Position numbers and translations under genes: made by a program
In this document: positions 17,247 to 25,522 of the stretch, piece after piece
Numbering within the stretch: the first letter of the stretch is position 1
Layout: every line of letters starts with the position of its first letter
The notes under the pieces: generated by a model
The model's input: the letters and a program-made list of their open reading frames with translations, nothing else
What the model was told of the DNA's origin: nothing
The model's database searches: none
NCBI RefSeq assembly: GCF_001952935.1
Contig: NZ_CP018319.1
Coordinates: 919,501 to 983,500, forward strand
DNA: 64,000 bases
From: Pseudomonas frederiksbergensis
Lineage (GTDB): Bacteria; Pseudomonadota; Gammaproteobacteria; Pseudomonadales; Pseudomonadaceae
Reading direction: 5' to 3'

Positions 17247-17288
17247 TTTTTTTTTGAATTTATTTATTCGTGACAGGAATTGAAACAG

Positions 17289-17759
17289 ATGACCCAGGTT
17301 ACCAACACCCCTTACGAGGCCCTTGAAGTCGGCCAGACCGCCAGCTACAGCAAGACGGTCGAAGAGCGCGACATTCAGTTGTTCGCCGCGATGTCCGGCG
17401 ATCACAACCCGGTGCACCTGGACGCTGAATTCGCCGCTGGCACCATGTTCAAGGAGCGCATCGCTCACGGGATGTTCAGCGGCGCGCTGATCAGCGCTGC
17501 CGTTGCCTGCGAGTTGCCTGGGCCGGGGACTATTTATATCGGTCAGCAAATGAGCTTTCAGAAGCCGGTGAAGATTGGCGACACGCTGACCGTGCGCCTG
17601 GAGATCCTCGAGAAGCTGCCCAAGTTTCGTGTGCGGATTGCCACTCGCGTGTTTAACCAGCGCGATGAGTTGGTAGTGGATGGCGAGGCGGAGATTCTGG
17701 CGCCGCGCAAGCAGCAGACCGTGACGTTGCCTGTCTTGCCGGCGATCAGCATTGGCTGA
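17289..17759 (+). CDS. phaJ1: (R)-specific enoyl-CoA hydratase, MaoC family
   Basis: The ATG at 17289 gives 156 residues, the length I recall for P. aeruginosa PhaJ1, and the sequence follows it throughout (LEVGQ, LFAA.SGD.NPVHLD, FKERIAHGM.SGALISA, LPGPGTIY.GQ). The hot-dog-fold hydratase motif is the GDHNPVHLD stretch, with catalytic Asp and His. It converts trans-2-enoyl-CoA from beta-oxidation to (R)-3-hydroxyacyl-CoA, the monomer for polyhydroxyalkanoate synthesis. It probably shares a transcript with the upstream hydrolase. Confidence 0.88.
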   Translation: MTQVTNTPYEALEVGQTASYSKTVEERDIQLFAAMSGDHNPVHLDAEFAAGTMFKERIAHGMFSGALISAAVACELPGPGTIYIGQQMSFQKPVKIGDTLTVRLEILEKLPKFRVRIATRVFNQRDELVVDGEAEILAPRKQQTVTLPVLPAISIG

Positions 17760-17777
17760 TTGGGGGACCTGATCGTT

Positions 17778-17888
17778 GATCGTTCCCACGCTCCGCGTGG
17801 GAATGCAGCCCGGGACGCTCCGCGTCCCATCAACAGCCGAACGCAGAGCGTCCGTTGAGGCATTCCCACGCAGAGCGCGGGAACGATC
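17778..17888. repeat. REP-like doublet, family C
   Basis: The ends GATCGTTCCCACGCTCCGCG and its inverse flank inner GGGACGCTCCGCGTCCC-type stems. The right end overlaps the stop codon of the HlyD-like gene: the TCA at 17887-17889 is part of the terminal GATCA. Confidence 0.88.
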
Positions 17889-18756
17889 AGCGGTTACCCT
17901 CCTGCACCTGCACGCTCGCCGTCATCCCCGAACTCAGATTCATCCCTTCCGGTAACTTATCAATCTTGATCCGCACCGGAATCCGCTGCGCCAGCCTGAC
18001 CCAGTTAAACGTCGGTTCGACCTCGGCCAGCAACTGCCCGTCCGGCGTGGTGTTGCGATCGGTAATCCCGCGACTGATGCTTTCCACATGCCCTTGCAAC
18101 CCCTCCCCCGCGCTCATCAACCAGATCTTCACCGGATCGCCCACACGAATCCGCGGCAGTTTGGTTTCCTCGAAATACGCTTGCACATAGAAAGTCGAGT
18201 CGTCGATCAACGCCATCACCGATTGCCCGGCATTCACGTAGTTGCCTTCGGCCAGGCGCAGGTTGGTGATGTGGCCATTGCGGGGCGCATGGACCTGACT
18301 GCGCGTGAGGTTGAGTTGTGCAACCTTGGCTTCGGCCTGGGCTTCACGCAGTTCGCCACGGGCAATGCCGGCATTGATTTGCGCGTTCTCGCGCAGCTCG
18401 GCACTGATCGCCTGCGGACCGAGGGCCGCTCGGCGGCTGGCTTCGTGTTCGCGCAGATTGAGTTGCTGCTGGCGGGTCTGCACCACCGCCTGGGCTTTCT
18501 CCAGCGCCGCTTCGAAACGATCGCGGTCGATGCTCAGCAACAAATCGCCGGCCTTGACCTGCTGGTTATCAAAAGCCTTGAGCTCACGCACCCAGCCCGA
18601 GACATCCGGCGCGATCACCACCACGTCGGCGCGGATCCGCGCATCCCGGGTCCAAGGCGTGAGCATGTAGTACTGCCACAAATGGAAGCCGGCAAAAATC
18701 GCCGCCGCCACCAGGCACAAGGTCACCGCGACACGTATCGGTGTGCGCATTTTCAA
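17887..18756 (-). CDS. HlyD/EmrA-family periplasmic adaptor of an efflux pump
   Basis: The 289-residue protein has a single N-terminal membrane anchor (VAVTLCLVAAAIFAGFHLWQYYML) followed by PWTRDARIRADVVVIAPDVSGWV, the signature of the EmrA/AaeA adaptor group. A lipoyl half-motif, an alpha-helical hairpin (about 80-145) and a second lipoyl half (VHAPRNGHITNLRLAEGNYVNAGQ) follow. It would span the periplasm and link the FUSC inner-membrane protein to an outer-membrane channel. It is the third gene of a compact FUSC-DUF1656-HlyD unit. Its stop codon is inside a REP-like repeat. Confidence 0.9.
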   Translation of the reverse strand: MKMRTPIRVAVTLCLVAAAIFAGFHLWQYYMLTPWTRDARIRADVVVIAPDVSGWVRELKAFDNQQVKAGDLLLSIDRDRFEAALEKAQAVVQTRQQQLNLREHEASRRAALGPQAISAELRENAQINAGIARGELREAQAEAKVAQLNLTRSQVHAPRNGHITNLRLAEGNYVNAGQSVMALIDDSTFYVQAYFEETKLPRIRVGDPVKIWLMSAGEGLQGHVESISRGITDRNTTPDGQLLAEVEPTFNWVRLAQRIPVRIKIDKLPEGMNLSSGMTASVQVQEGNR

Positions 18757-18760
18757 CTCC

Positions 18761-18967
18761 TTATAAAGGTCCGAGGACGACAGTGATCAAGGTCAATACA
18801 CAGACGTACAAGGCGCAATCAAACAATGCTTCGTGCCAGATCCAGCGGCCCACCGGCGTCAGGCGCAAGAGCATGCGCAAGGCTCCGGTGACGAGCAGCG
18901 CCAGCAGCACATAAATCAGAAACGGACTGAGCAGCACGCCACCCACCGACCACTCACGCAAGCCCAT
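18761..18967 (-). CDS. DUF1656 small membrane protein
   Basis: The 68-residue protein has two hydrophobic helices (SPFLIYVLLALLVTGAL and FDCALYVCVLTLITVVLG) joined by LTPVGRWIWHEALF, the pattern of DUF1656 (AaeX/YdhI-like). Such proteins accompany FUSC exporters and HlyD adaptors; their exact role is unknown. It overlaps the end of the FUSC gene by 14 bases and lies four bases from the adaptor gene, so all three are translated as an operon. Confidence 0.88.
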   Translation of the reverse strand: MGLREWSVGGVLLSPFLIYVLLALLVTGALRMLLRLTPVGRWIWHEALFDCALYVCVLTLITVVLGPL

Positions 18968-20942
18968 GGCTTTGCTCCTGTTGACGGCACCAGGCGCGCC
19001 AGCTGCTTTGCAATTGCAACACCGCGCCTTGGGCCAGTTTCACCGCATCGCTGGGGGGCAACGCGTACAAGGTCTTCAAGAATTCTTCGCTCGGTTGCGC
19101 CAACGCTTCGGCGCGACTGCCGGCCGGGCCTTGCTCGAGGATTTTTTCCAGCTGTTCGAGATAACGCCGCTGAGGCGCGCTGACCGGTGCCTGCGCCACC
19201 GCCAGGCTCAAACGCAAATGCAGCAATTCGTCGCCGATGTCCAGGCCGAGCAAACCATCGTCCCAGCGACTGCGCGACGGCTCCGGCAGCTCGGGATAGT
19301 GCCGCGCCAATTGCAGCAAACGGTCGGCCATGCGCCCGCCAAACCAGCTTTCGGCACCGCGCAGATTGCGCCGGGTCAGGCGCACCAGATCGGCAAGAGT
19401 CGCCGCCAGCAAACGCCGGCCATGCCATGTCGGATCGCGCAGGATCAACAGATGGAATGCCAGCACGGCGGCACCCACGCCGATCACGATGGATTGAGCG
19501 CTATTGAAGAACGTCGCGACATCGTAGTTCATCGCATTGAGCGGCGAGACCAGCACGATGAAGTGCAAACAAAATGAGGTGGCCGTCGCACCGATCTGCG
19601 GTTTGGCCATGCCCAGCGCGCCGAGGAACAACGGCACGCCCATGCCCATGCACAGCAAGGCAAAACCACTCCATTGCGGCAACAGAATCTGCCCGACGAT
19701 AAACGCGGCCGGAATCGCCAGGAAGATCCCGCGCATAAAACTCATGCCTATCTGCGCGCCATTTTCGCGGCTGGCAAACAGGCTACACACCACGCACGTC
19801 AACAGCAGCGCGCCGGAGGCCGCGGGCCAGGCGGTCGCCAACCAGAAGCACGAGACCACCAGAAAGGCCAAGGCACTTCGGGCACCGAACATCAGCGCCA
19901 ATGACAGATCGCGGTGTGGTGCCAGGGTTCTCGGTGGATCGTCCGCTTCCTTGCCCTCCTCGACGGCGTTCAACGCAGCGCTGGCCGCCATCGCGGTATC
20001 GAGCAACAAGGTGAAACGAGCCAGGCAGTAACTCTGCGCAGAACTGATGTGCGGGTCGTGGGAAGCGTCGAGCAACTTCGGACGCAGCGCTTGCAGGGTC
20101 GCGGTATCCGGGCTGTCGAGCGCCTCTTGAACCTCAGTCATCCAGGGCAACAGTTGCTCGGCTTCCTGAGGCTCCAATTGCTTCCACTGACGGCGCACCG
20201 AACGGGCGATACGCAGCAGCATCAACAGTTTTTGGCTCAAGCCGCTGATCGCCCGCGCTCGTTGGCGGCCCAGGCTTCCTTCAAACCAGGCATGCTCGCG
20301 CTGGGCGTCGACGGCGACGATCCTGCCGAGGATTTCCAGCAGGCCTTTACGCGCCTGACCATCACCGGCCAGGGTTGCACGCGCGGCGTTCATACCGCTT
20401 TGCCACGCTGCCCGCGCCTGATCCGCCAGTTGCCGTTCGACCCGCATCGGCCAGAGCAGCGCACTGGCGGCGGTGGCGCAAAGAATGCCCAGGCAGATTT
20501 CCGTACAGCGAGCCACGGCTTGATCGAACACCGTCAGCGGATGAGTAATGGCCGGCAACGCGATGATCGCCACTGTGTAACCGGCCAGCACGAACGAATA
20601 GGACCAGGCGCTGCGCAGCAAGGTCGAACTGGCCGTACACAGCCCCAGCCATAACGCCAAGGCCAACAAAAACAGCCAAGGCGTCTGGGCAAACAACCCC
20701 ATGAACACCACGGACATGATCGTCCCGACCAGGGTCCCCAACAACCGAGCCAGGCCCTTCTGCACCACCATCCCGGACAAGGGCTGGGCGACGATGAATG
20801 CTGTCATCAATGCCCAGGCCGGTTGCTCCAGACCCCAGCGTAATGCCAGCCACAGCGCCAGGCCGCCGCCAATCAAGGTTTTGATCGCGAACTGTAAGGC
20901 GCGGCGGTCAGGCGCGAACAGAGCCTGCAAGGTGATAGGCAC
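18954..20942 (-). CDS. FUSC-family inner-membrane transporter (AaeB/PET-like)
   Basis: The 662-residue protein has two blocks of hydrophobic helices, at about 15-165 (WALMTAFIVAQPLSGMVVQKGLARLLGTLVG is the family core) and 355-510, separated and followed by long cytosolic helical regions. This duplicated layout is that of the aromatic-acid exporter AaeB and of p-hydroxybenzoic-acid efflux proteins. The start is a GTG (20940-20942) with AAGAG upstream. With the DUF1656 and HlyD genes it should form an export system for aromatic carboxylic acids or other weak organic acids. The true substrate is unknown. Confidence 0.88.
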   Translation of the reverse strand: MPITLQALFAPDRRALQFAIKTLIGGGLALWLALRWGLEQPAWALMTAFIVAQPLSGMVVQKGLARLLGTLVGTIMSVVFMGLFAQTPWLFLLALALWLGLCTASSTLLRSAWSYSFVLAGYTVAIIALPAITHPLTVFDQAVARCTEICLGILCATAASALLWPMRVERQLADQARAAWQSGMNAARATLAGDGQARKGLLEILGRIVAVDAQREHAWFEGSLGRQRARAISGLSQKLLMLLRIARSVRRQWKQLEPQEAEQLLPWMTEVQEALDSPDTATLQALRPKLLDASHDPHISSAQSYCLARFTLLLDTAMAASAALNAVEEGKEADDPPRTLAPHRDLSLALMFGARSALAFLVVSCFWLATAWPAASGALLLTCVVCSLFASRENGAQIGMSFMRGIFLAIPAAFIVGQILLPQWSGFALLCMGMGVPLFLGALGMAKPQIGATATSFCLHFIVLVSPLNAMNYDVATFFNSAQSIVIGVGAAVLAFHLLILRDPTWHGRRLLAATLADLVRLTRRNLRGAESWFGGRMADRLLQLARHYPELPEPSRSRWDDGLLGLDIGDELLHLRLSLAVAQAPVSAPQRRYLEQLEKILEQGPAGSRAEALAQPSEEFLKTLYALPPSDAVKLAQGAVLQLQSSWRAWCRQQEQSHGLA

Positions 20943-21013
20943 GTAAAGAACTCTTGGAAAAAGGCGATTTAACGATAGTCGGGATCGGGTTCAGTCACTT
21001 GATAAACAAATTA

Positions 21014-21025
21014 TTAGCTAGCTAA
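21014..21025. promoter_or_regulatory. Perfect 12-bp palindrome upstream of the FUSC operon
   Basis: TTAGCTAGCTAA sits in an AT-rich segment about 72 bases before the FUSC start and just beyond the terminator of the DUF2383 gene. A repeated CTAACTAAC follows. Position and symmetry suggest an operator or promoter element; the cognate regulator is unknown and none is encoded next to it. Confidence 0.4.
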
Positions 21026-21057
21026 CTAACACGCGTCCAGTGCTAATTCCCGGACAC

Positions 21058-21088
21058 AAAAAAAACGCCAGACTGGCTGGCGTTTTTG
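21058..21088 (-). terminator. Rho-independent terminator of the DUF2383 gene
   Basis: AACGCCAG and CTGGCGTT pair around a five-base loop, with A and T runs on either side, 16 bases past the stop at 21104. Confidence 0.88.
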
Positions 21089-21103
21089 ACAGGCAACGAT
21101 CGC

Positions 21104-21571
21104 TTACGAGCGTGCGCGCGCCTGGTTACGCAGGGCTTTTACCTGATCGTGATTGCGTTGCACGCCGTGGTACTGACGTTCAACCAGGTCACGAATGCCC
21201 ACCAGGTTGTATTTGTTGATTTTTTCGATAGCTTCTTTGTAAGCCTTCAGTGCATGGTCTTCACCCCGTTCGGCTTCGTTCAGCACGGCTTCTTCATCTT
21301 TGCCGGTGAACATCGCTTTCACGTCGACCCAGCGACGGTGCATATCACCACTGACGCTGGTGGACGTTTCCGGATCGCCGCCTAGCGAACGTACCTGGGC
21401 TTGCAGTTCGGAAGCCGCAGTGGCGCAGTCGGCGGAACGCTGCATGAACAGGGTTTTCAGCTCTGGGTGTTTGATGTCTTCAGCGCAAGTCTTGAACCCT
21501 TCCTGACCGTCTTTGCAGGTTTCAATCAGGTCGTTGAGTACAGATATGGCTTCTTTATTCATGTCGGTCAT
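21104..21571 (-). CDS. PA2169-like four-helix-bundle protein (DUF2383)
   Basis: The ATG at 21569-21571 with GAGGAA upstream gives 155 residues; the longer frame to 21643 adds 24 residues without support. The protein is almost entirely helical and ferritin-like in pattern: EAISVLNDLIETCKDGQEGFKTCAED, LFMQRSADCATAASELQAQV, DHALKAYKEAIEK and VERQYHGVQRNHDQVKALRNQ. These are the features of DUF2383/PA2169 proteins, predicted four-helix bundles often linked to stress. No metal site is certain. It stands alone with its own terminator. Confidence 0.85.
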   Translation of the reverse strand: MTDMNKEAISVLNDLIETCKDGQEGFKTCAEDIKHPELKTLFMQRSADCATAASELQAQVRSLGGDPETSTSVSGDMHRRWVDVKAMFTGKDEEAVLNEAERGEDHALKAYKEAIEKINKYNLVGIRDLVERQYHGVQRNHDQVKALRNQARARS

Positions 21572-21774
21572 TTTCAGTTCCTCGCGGGTTGATGAGAGAT
21601 GCAATAGCTGTTGCACCCTGCATGCCAGCTTTGAATTGATCACTTATTACTTATATTTCAAACACTTATCTTTTTATGCCAGATCGTTATCCGCTTTTTT
21701 TGCATGATCTGTCATTTGGCCTGCATGCAGAATGCCTGTATTTTCCAGACTGTTTTAATCAAGACGACTTTTTG

Positions 21775-22011
21775 ATGAATCCTGAAAAACTCGAACTGTT
21801 GATTACCCGTGAAATGCCCTTCGGCAAATACAAGGGCCGGATCATTGCCGACCTCCCGGGCCAATACCTGAACTGGTTCGCTCGCGAAGGTTTCCCCCAT
21901 GGTGAACTCGGCGGTTTGCTGGCCTTGATGCAAGAAATCGATCATAACGGTCTGTCGGAGTTGCTCGAGCCGCTGCGCGCCAAACATGGCAAACCCGCCC
22001 CTCGCCATTGA
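21775..22011 (+). CDS. DUF3820 family protein
   Basis: The 78-residue protein begins MNPEKLELLITREMPFGKYKGRIIADLPGQYLNWFAREGF, a strong match to the DUF3820 pattern in which MPFGKYKG and LP..YL.WF are the conserved core. Pfam describes relatives as putative quorum-sensing-regulated virulence factors, and the motif also occurs at exonuclease C-termini, but no activity is established. The ATG at 21775 has only a weak ribosome site; an upstream in-frame start at 21676 would add an unlikely 33 residues. It is 36 bases ahead of an aminotransferase. Confidence 0.82.
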   Translation: MNPEKLELLITREMPFGKYKGRIIADLPGQYLNWFAREGFPHGELGGLLALMQEIDHNGLSELLEPLRAKHGKPAPRH

Positions 22012-22047
22012 CCCGACACCCAGACCTGGCCCCTGATTGAGTAGCCC

Positions 22048-23229
22048 ATGCCCGATAACACTCGCCGCGCCCGTGATGAAGCCTTCTGGCGAACCTTTGC
22101 CGACCGATACGCGGTTGAACCCGGCCCGGTCAACCTCGAAAACGGGTACTTCGGGCGCATGTCGCGCACGGTGGTCGAGGAATACCAGCGCAACATCGAA
22201 CTGATCAATCGCAGCAACTCGGTGTATGTGCGACAACGCTTCGAACAGGGCGAAAGCCTTGAGATCCGAGCACAGCTCGCCGATCTGGTGGGCGTACCCG
22301 CCGACACCGTCGCCCTCACCCGCAACGCTTCGGACGGTCTGCAATCGCTGATCCGCAACTACAACCGTCTGAGCCCGGGCGATCAGGTGCTGATAGGCGA
22401 TCTGGAATACGACACGGTCAAAGGGGCCATGCGCTGGCTGGCTCGTCATCGCGGTGTCGAAGTGATCGAAATCGAACACTCGCACCCCGCCAGTTTCGAC
22501 AGCTTGCTGGCCACTTACCGCGAAGCCTTCGTGCGTTATCCGCGACTCAAACTGATGGCCCTGACTCACGTCACTCACCGTACCGGGCTGGTGATGCCGG
22601 TGCAGGCGATTGCCGCCGCCGCCAAAGAACACGGTATCGACGTGATCCTTGACGGTGCCCATGCACTCGGCCAGCTCCAGTTCAATCTTGACGATCTCGG
22701 CATCGCGTTCGCCGGTTTCAACCTGCACAAATGGATCGGTGCGCCGCTGACCCTGGGCTTCATTTACATTGCCCCGGAACGCCTGGCCGACATCGACCCG
22801 GACATGGGCGAGATGCATTTCCCGGTCACCGACATTCGCGCCCGCACGCCGTACAGCACGCCCAACATCCCGGCGCTGCTGACCCTGCCGCTGGTGTTCG
22901 AGGAGCATCAGGCCATGGGCGGTTCCGCCGCAAAAGGCGCTCGGCTCAATTACCTGCGCAACCGCTGGGTGAGCGCGGTGCGCGAGTTGCCGGGGATCGA
23001 AGTCATGACCCCGGACGACCCGCGACTGTATTGCGGCATCACTTCAATGCGCTTTACCCGGCATGCCGATCAACAGGTAATGGTCGAGCGGCTGCTCAAG
23101 GACTTCAACCTGTTTACCGTGGCGCGCAGTGGTGCCGCGAGCGGTCCGTGCATTCGCATAACCCCGGGGCTTACCACCACGGCTGCAGACATGGATTTGC
23201 TGGCCCGGGCGCTGACCGAACTGCGCTGA
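22048..23229 (+). CDS. Class V aminotransferase, isopenicillin-N-epimerase-like
   Basis: The 393-residue enzyme has the PLP fold of class V aminotransferases. Landmarks are LENGYFGRMSRTV near the N-terminus, TRNASDGLQSLI (phosphate binding), the PLP-ring Asp in DVILDGAHALGQ and the Schiff-base Lys in GFNLHKWIGAPL (about residue 229). The LNHGSFG-type start and HTHV..RTG segment point to the CefD/isopenicillin N epimerase subgroup, whose bacterial members mostly act on unknown amino acids. Cytosolic. It converges on the dioxygenase gene with two bases between stops. Confidence 0.86.
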   Translation: MPDNTRRARDEAFWRTFADRYAVEPGPVNLENGYFGRMSRTVVEEYQRNIELINRSNSVYVRQRFEQGESLEIRAQLADLVGVPADTVALTRNASDGLQSLIRNYNRLSPGDQVLIGDLEYDTVKGAMRWLARHRGVEVIEIEHSHPASFDSLLATYREAFVRYPRLKLMALTHVTHRTGLVMPVQAIAAAAKEHGIDVILDGAHALGQLQFNLDDLGIAFAGFNLHKWIGAPLTLGFIYIAPERLADIDPDMGEMHFPVTDIRARTPYSTPNIPALLTLPLVFEEHQAMGGSAAKGARLNYLRNRWVSAVRELPGIEVMTPDDPRLYCGITSMRFTRHADQQVMVERLLKDFNLFTVARSGAASGPCIRITPGLTTTAADMDLLARALTELR

Positions 23230-23231
23230 CG

Positions 23232-23957
23232 TCACACGGTATGTTTGTCGAAGTCCTCGGGCTTGATCTGCGTCGATACCGCGAAGGTGTCGATGCCGAT
23301 GGTCGTGTGCCCGAAGTAGCCGTCTTTGTTCGAATCTCGACTCAGGGTGTGAACGTTCAAGGTCGACGCTTCGCCGCCCATGTTTTCATAGAAAAAGTCT
23401 TGGTCGTTGGTCAGTGGCGAAACGGCTCGACCGCGGTACTCCTTGGCGTTGAGTACCGAGCGCGAGGCCACTTCGGGAAAGTAGAGCTGACCAACCCAGG
23501 CGACATGCCGCTCTTCCAGGTAGTTGCTGCCTTCCATAATGCGTACCACCACGTGGATGTGCAGCGCACGGCCGGCGTAGAACCCCGGATAGATTGTGGT
23601 AAACCGCACGATGCCGTTCTTGTCGGTAAATTGCCCGCCTCGCAGGTAAGTGTCGTCGTCGGTTCGCGGGATTGAGCCTATGTCGTCGACGTCGATTTCC
23701 GTGTCTGGATTGACCTTGCTCCAGCCCGAATACGCCCCGCGTGCGTTGCAATGCCAGATATCCACCAGCGCGTCAGTCACCGGTTGACCGGTCATGGCAT
23801 CGACGATCGTCAGCCTCAGCACCAAGGGAATGCCATCCATCCCTTCGCTGATGTTTCGTCTGATCAGTTTCGCATTGCGGAAATAAGGACCGGCGATCTG
23901 TTCGGGTGACAGCAGGTAAACCGCGGGTTCTGGTGAAACCGGAGTGTTGTCTTCCAT
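23232..23957 (-). CDS. Intradiol ring-cleavage dioxygenase family protein
   Basis: The 241-residue protein carries the core of the protocatechuate 3,4-dioxygenase family: GQPVTDALVDIWHCNARGAYSG, then TTIYPGFYAGRALHIHVVV. The Tyr residues and the HIH pair are the expected ferric-iron ligands. Length and the long divergent C-terminal part (from about residue 165) differ from classical catechol or protocatechuate subunits, so the aromatic substrate is uncertain. No signal peptide is seen. Upstream (23958-24050) is a short intergenic region shared with the eda terminator. Confidence 0.85.
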   Translation of the reverse strand: MEDNTPVSPEPAVYLLSPEQIAGPYFRNAKLIRRNISEGMDGIPLVLRLTIVDAMTGQPVTDALVDIWHCNARGAYSGWSKVNPDTEIDVDDIGSIPRTDDDTYLRGGQFTDKNGIVRFTTIYPGFYAGRALHIHVVVRIMEGSNYLEERHVAWVGQLYFPEVASRSVLNAKEYRGRAVSPLTNDQDFFYENMGGEASTLNVHTLSRDSNKDGYFGHTTIGIDTFAVSTQIKPEDFDKHTV

Positions 23958-24051
23958 GACGCTCTCTCTTCCATAAGATGAACGCAGGTTAGGGCGGGAC
24001 GAAACCCTATGTGCGGTAATTATTTATCGCACCGTACGGTTTTCACCGGGC

Positions 24052-24084
24052 AAAAAAAAACGGTGCACCGACCAAGCGCACCGT
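24052..24084 (-). terminator. Rho-independent terminator of the zwf-pgl-eda operon
   Basis: On the minus strand ACGGTGC and GCACCGT pair around an 11-base loop and are followed by a run of nine T residues, about 40 bases past the eda stop. Confidence 0.85.
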
Positions 24085-24125
24085 AAAGCCGTAGAACACA
24101 CAACGAAGTGTTTGGTAAAAGCCGA

Positions 24126-24791
24126 TCAGTCCAGCAGCGCCAGTGCCTCGGCGGTGCATTCCTGAATGCGGGCCCAGTCGCCGTTCTTGATCCACTCCGG
24201 ATCAAGCATCCAGCTACCGCCCACGCACATCACGTTTTTCAACGCCATGTAGCTCTTGATGTTGGCCGGGCTGACACCGCCAGTCGGGCAGAATTTCACT
24301 TCGCCAAACGGGCCGCCGAGGGCTTTGATAGCCGCGACGCCGCCGCTGACTTCTGCCGGGAACAGCTTGAAGCGGCGATAACCCAGGCCGTAGCCTTCCA
24401 TGATGCCGGAGGCGTTGCTGATGCCCGGCAACAGCGGAATCGGGCTGTTGACGCTGGCTTCGAGCAGGTCACGGGTGATGCCCGGCGTGACGATAAACTG
24501 CGAACCGGCCGCTTCGGCAGCCGCCAGCATATGGCGATCCAGCACAGTGCCGGCACCGGTCACCAGTTCCGGACGCTGCTCACGCAGAATCTGGATTGCC
24601 TTGAGGCCGAACTGTGAACGCAAGGTCACTTCCAGGGCCGTCAGGCCACCGGCCGCGAGGGCGTCGGCCAGCGGCAGGATGTCTTGCTCGCGAGCGATGG
24701 TAATCACCGGCAGGATCCGCGCCTTGGCGCAGAGACTGTCGATCAGGGCAACTTTGTCCGCCATGGAAACGGTCGGGGATGGGGTTGTCAT
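24126..24791 (-). CDS. eda: 2-dehydro-3-deoxy-phosphogluconate (KDPG) aldolase
   Basis: Last enzyme of the Entner-Doudoroff route, splitting KDPG to pyruvate and glyceraldehyde 3-phosphate. The ATG at 24791 with AAGGAA upstream gives 221 residues; an alternative ATG at 24812 overlaps the pgl stop as ATGA and would add seven. Schiff-base Lys142 lies in RRFKLFPAEVSGG; the general base Glu is in ALEVTLRS (residue 54); GISNASGIMEG and KFCPTGGVSPANI form the phosphate site. It ends the zwf-pgl-eda operon, the order seen across Pseudomonas and regulated there by HexR. Confidence 0.95.
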   Translation of the reverse strand: MTTPSPTVSMADKVALIDSLCAKARILPVITIAREQDILPLADALAAGGLTALEVTLRSQFGLKAIQILREQRPELVTGAGTVLDRHMLAAAEAAGSQFIVTPGITRDLLEASVNSPIPLLPGISNASGIMEGYGLGYRRFKLFPAEVSGGVAAIKALGGPFGEVKFCPTGGVSPANIKSYMALKNVMCVGGSWMLDPEWIKNGDWARIQECTAEALALLD

Positions 24792-24808
24792 AGCGGCTGT
24801 TCCTTGGC

Positions 24809-25522
24809 TCATGGGCACCAGTAAATCTCTAACATAGGTTGCAGAAACGCGCGAATCGGCATGGCGGCAACATCGTCACCGGCCAATGCGGCACTCAGGG
24901 TGGTCAGCTTGGACTGACCGGAAATCGATAGAACGGTGTGCTTGGCCGAAGCCAGCAGCGCACGGCTCATGGTCAAGCGCTGATGCGGCACGGTCGGCGC
25001 CAGCATCGGGTAGCAACGACGTGCGCCGTCGACTTTCAAGGCGTCGGCCAGGTTCGGGCTGTTCGGGAACAGCGAGGCGGTGTGACCGTCGTCGCCCATG
25101 CCGAGTATCAGCACGTCGATCGGCGGCAATTCCGCGAGCAAACGATCCGCCTGCTCGGCCGCCTGTTCAAGGTTGGCCGTGGCGCTGTACAGACTCAGGA
25201 ACTGAGCCTTGGCCGCCGGGCCTTGCAGCAGATAACGCTTGAGCAGACCGGCATTGCTGTCGGCGTGTTCAACCGGTACCCAGCGCTCGTCGGCCAGGGT
25301 GACGACAACCTTGGACCAGTCCAGCGTCTGCTTGGCCAGGTGCTGGAAAAACGCCACCGGACTGCGTCCACCGGAAACCACCAGGGTCGCGGTGCCGCGC
25401 GCATCGATTGCGTCACTCAGTTGCTTGGCCACATTCAGCGCCAGGCCTTCGGCCAGCAACACCGGGCTTTTGAACTTATGGGCGCTGACGCCCTGAGGCA
25501 GTTTCAATTCAGATATCGCCAT
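24809..25522 (-). CDS. pgl: 6-phosphogluconolactonase
   Basis: The 237-residue enzyme hydrolyses 6-phosphogluconolactone to 6-phosphogluconate, between Zwf and Edd. The start [11 protein letters not shown] is chosen because GGGAGGT precedes it; five extra codons are possible. Family motifs are [38 protein letters not shown] and [11 protein letters not shown], with the GDDGH His as catalytic. It overlaps the zwf 3' end by 14 bases and touches the eda start, so the three genes are tightly coupled. Confidence 0.95.
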   Translation of the reverse strand: MAISELKLPQGVSAHKFKSPVLLAEGLALNVAKQLSDAIDARGTATLVVSGGRSPVAFFQHLAKQTLDWSKVVVTLADERWVPVEHADSNAGLLKRYLLQGPAAKAQFLSLYSATANLEQAAEQADRLLAELPPIDVLILGMGDDGHTASLFPNSPNLADALKVDGARRCYPMLAPTVPHQRLTMSRALLASAKHTVLSISGQSKLTTLSAALAGDDVAAMPIRAFLQPMLEIYWCP

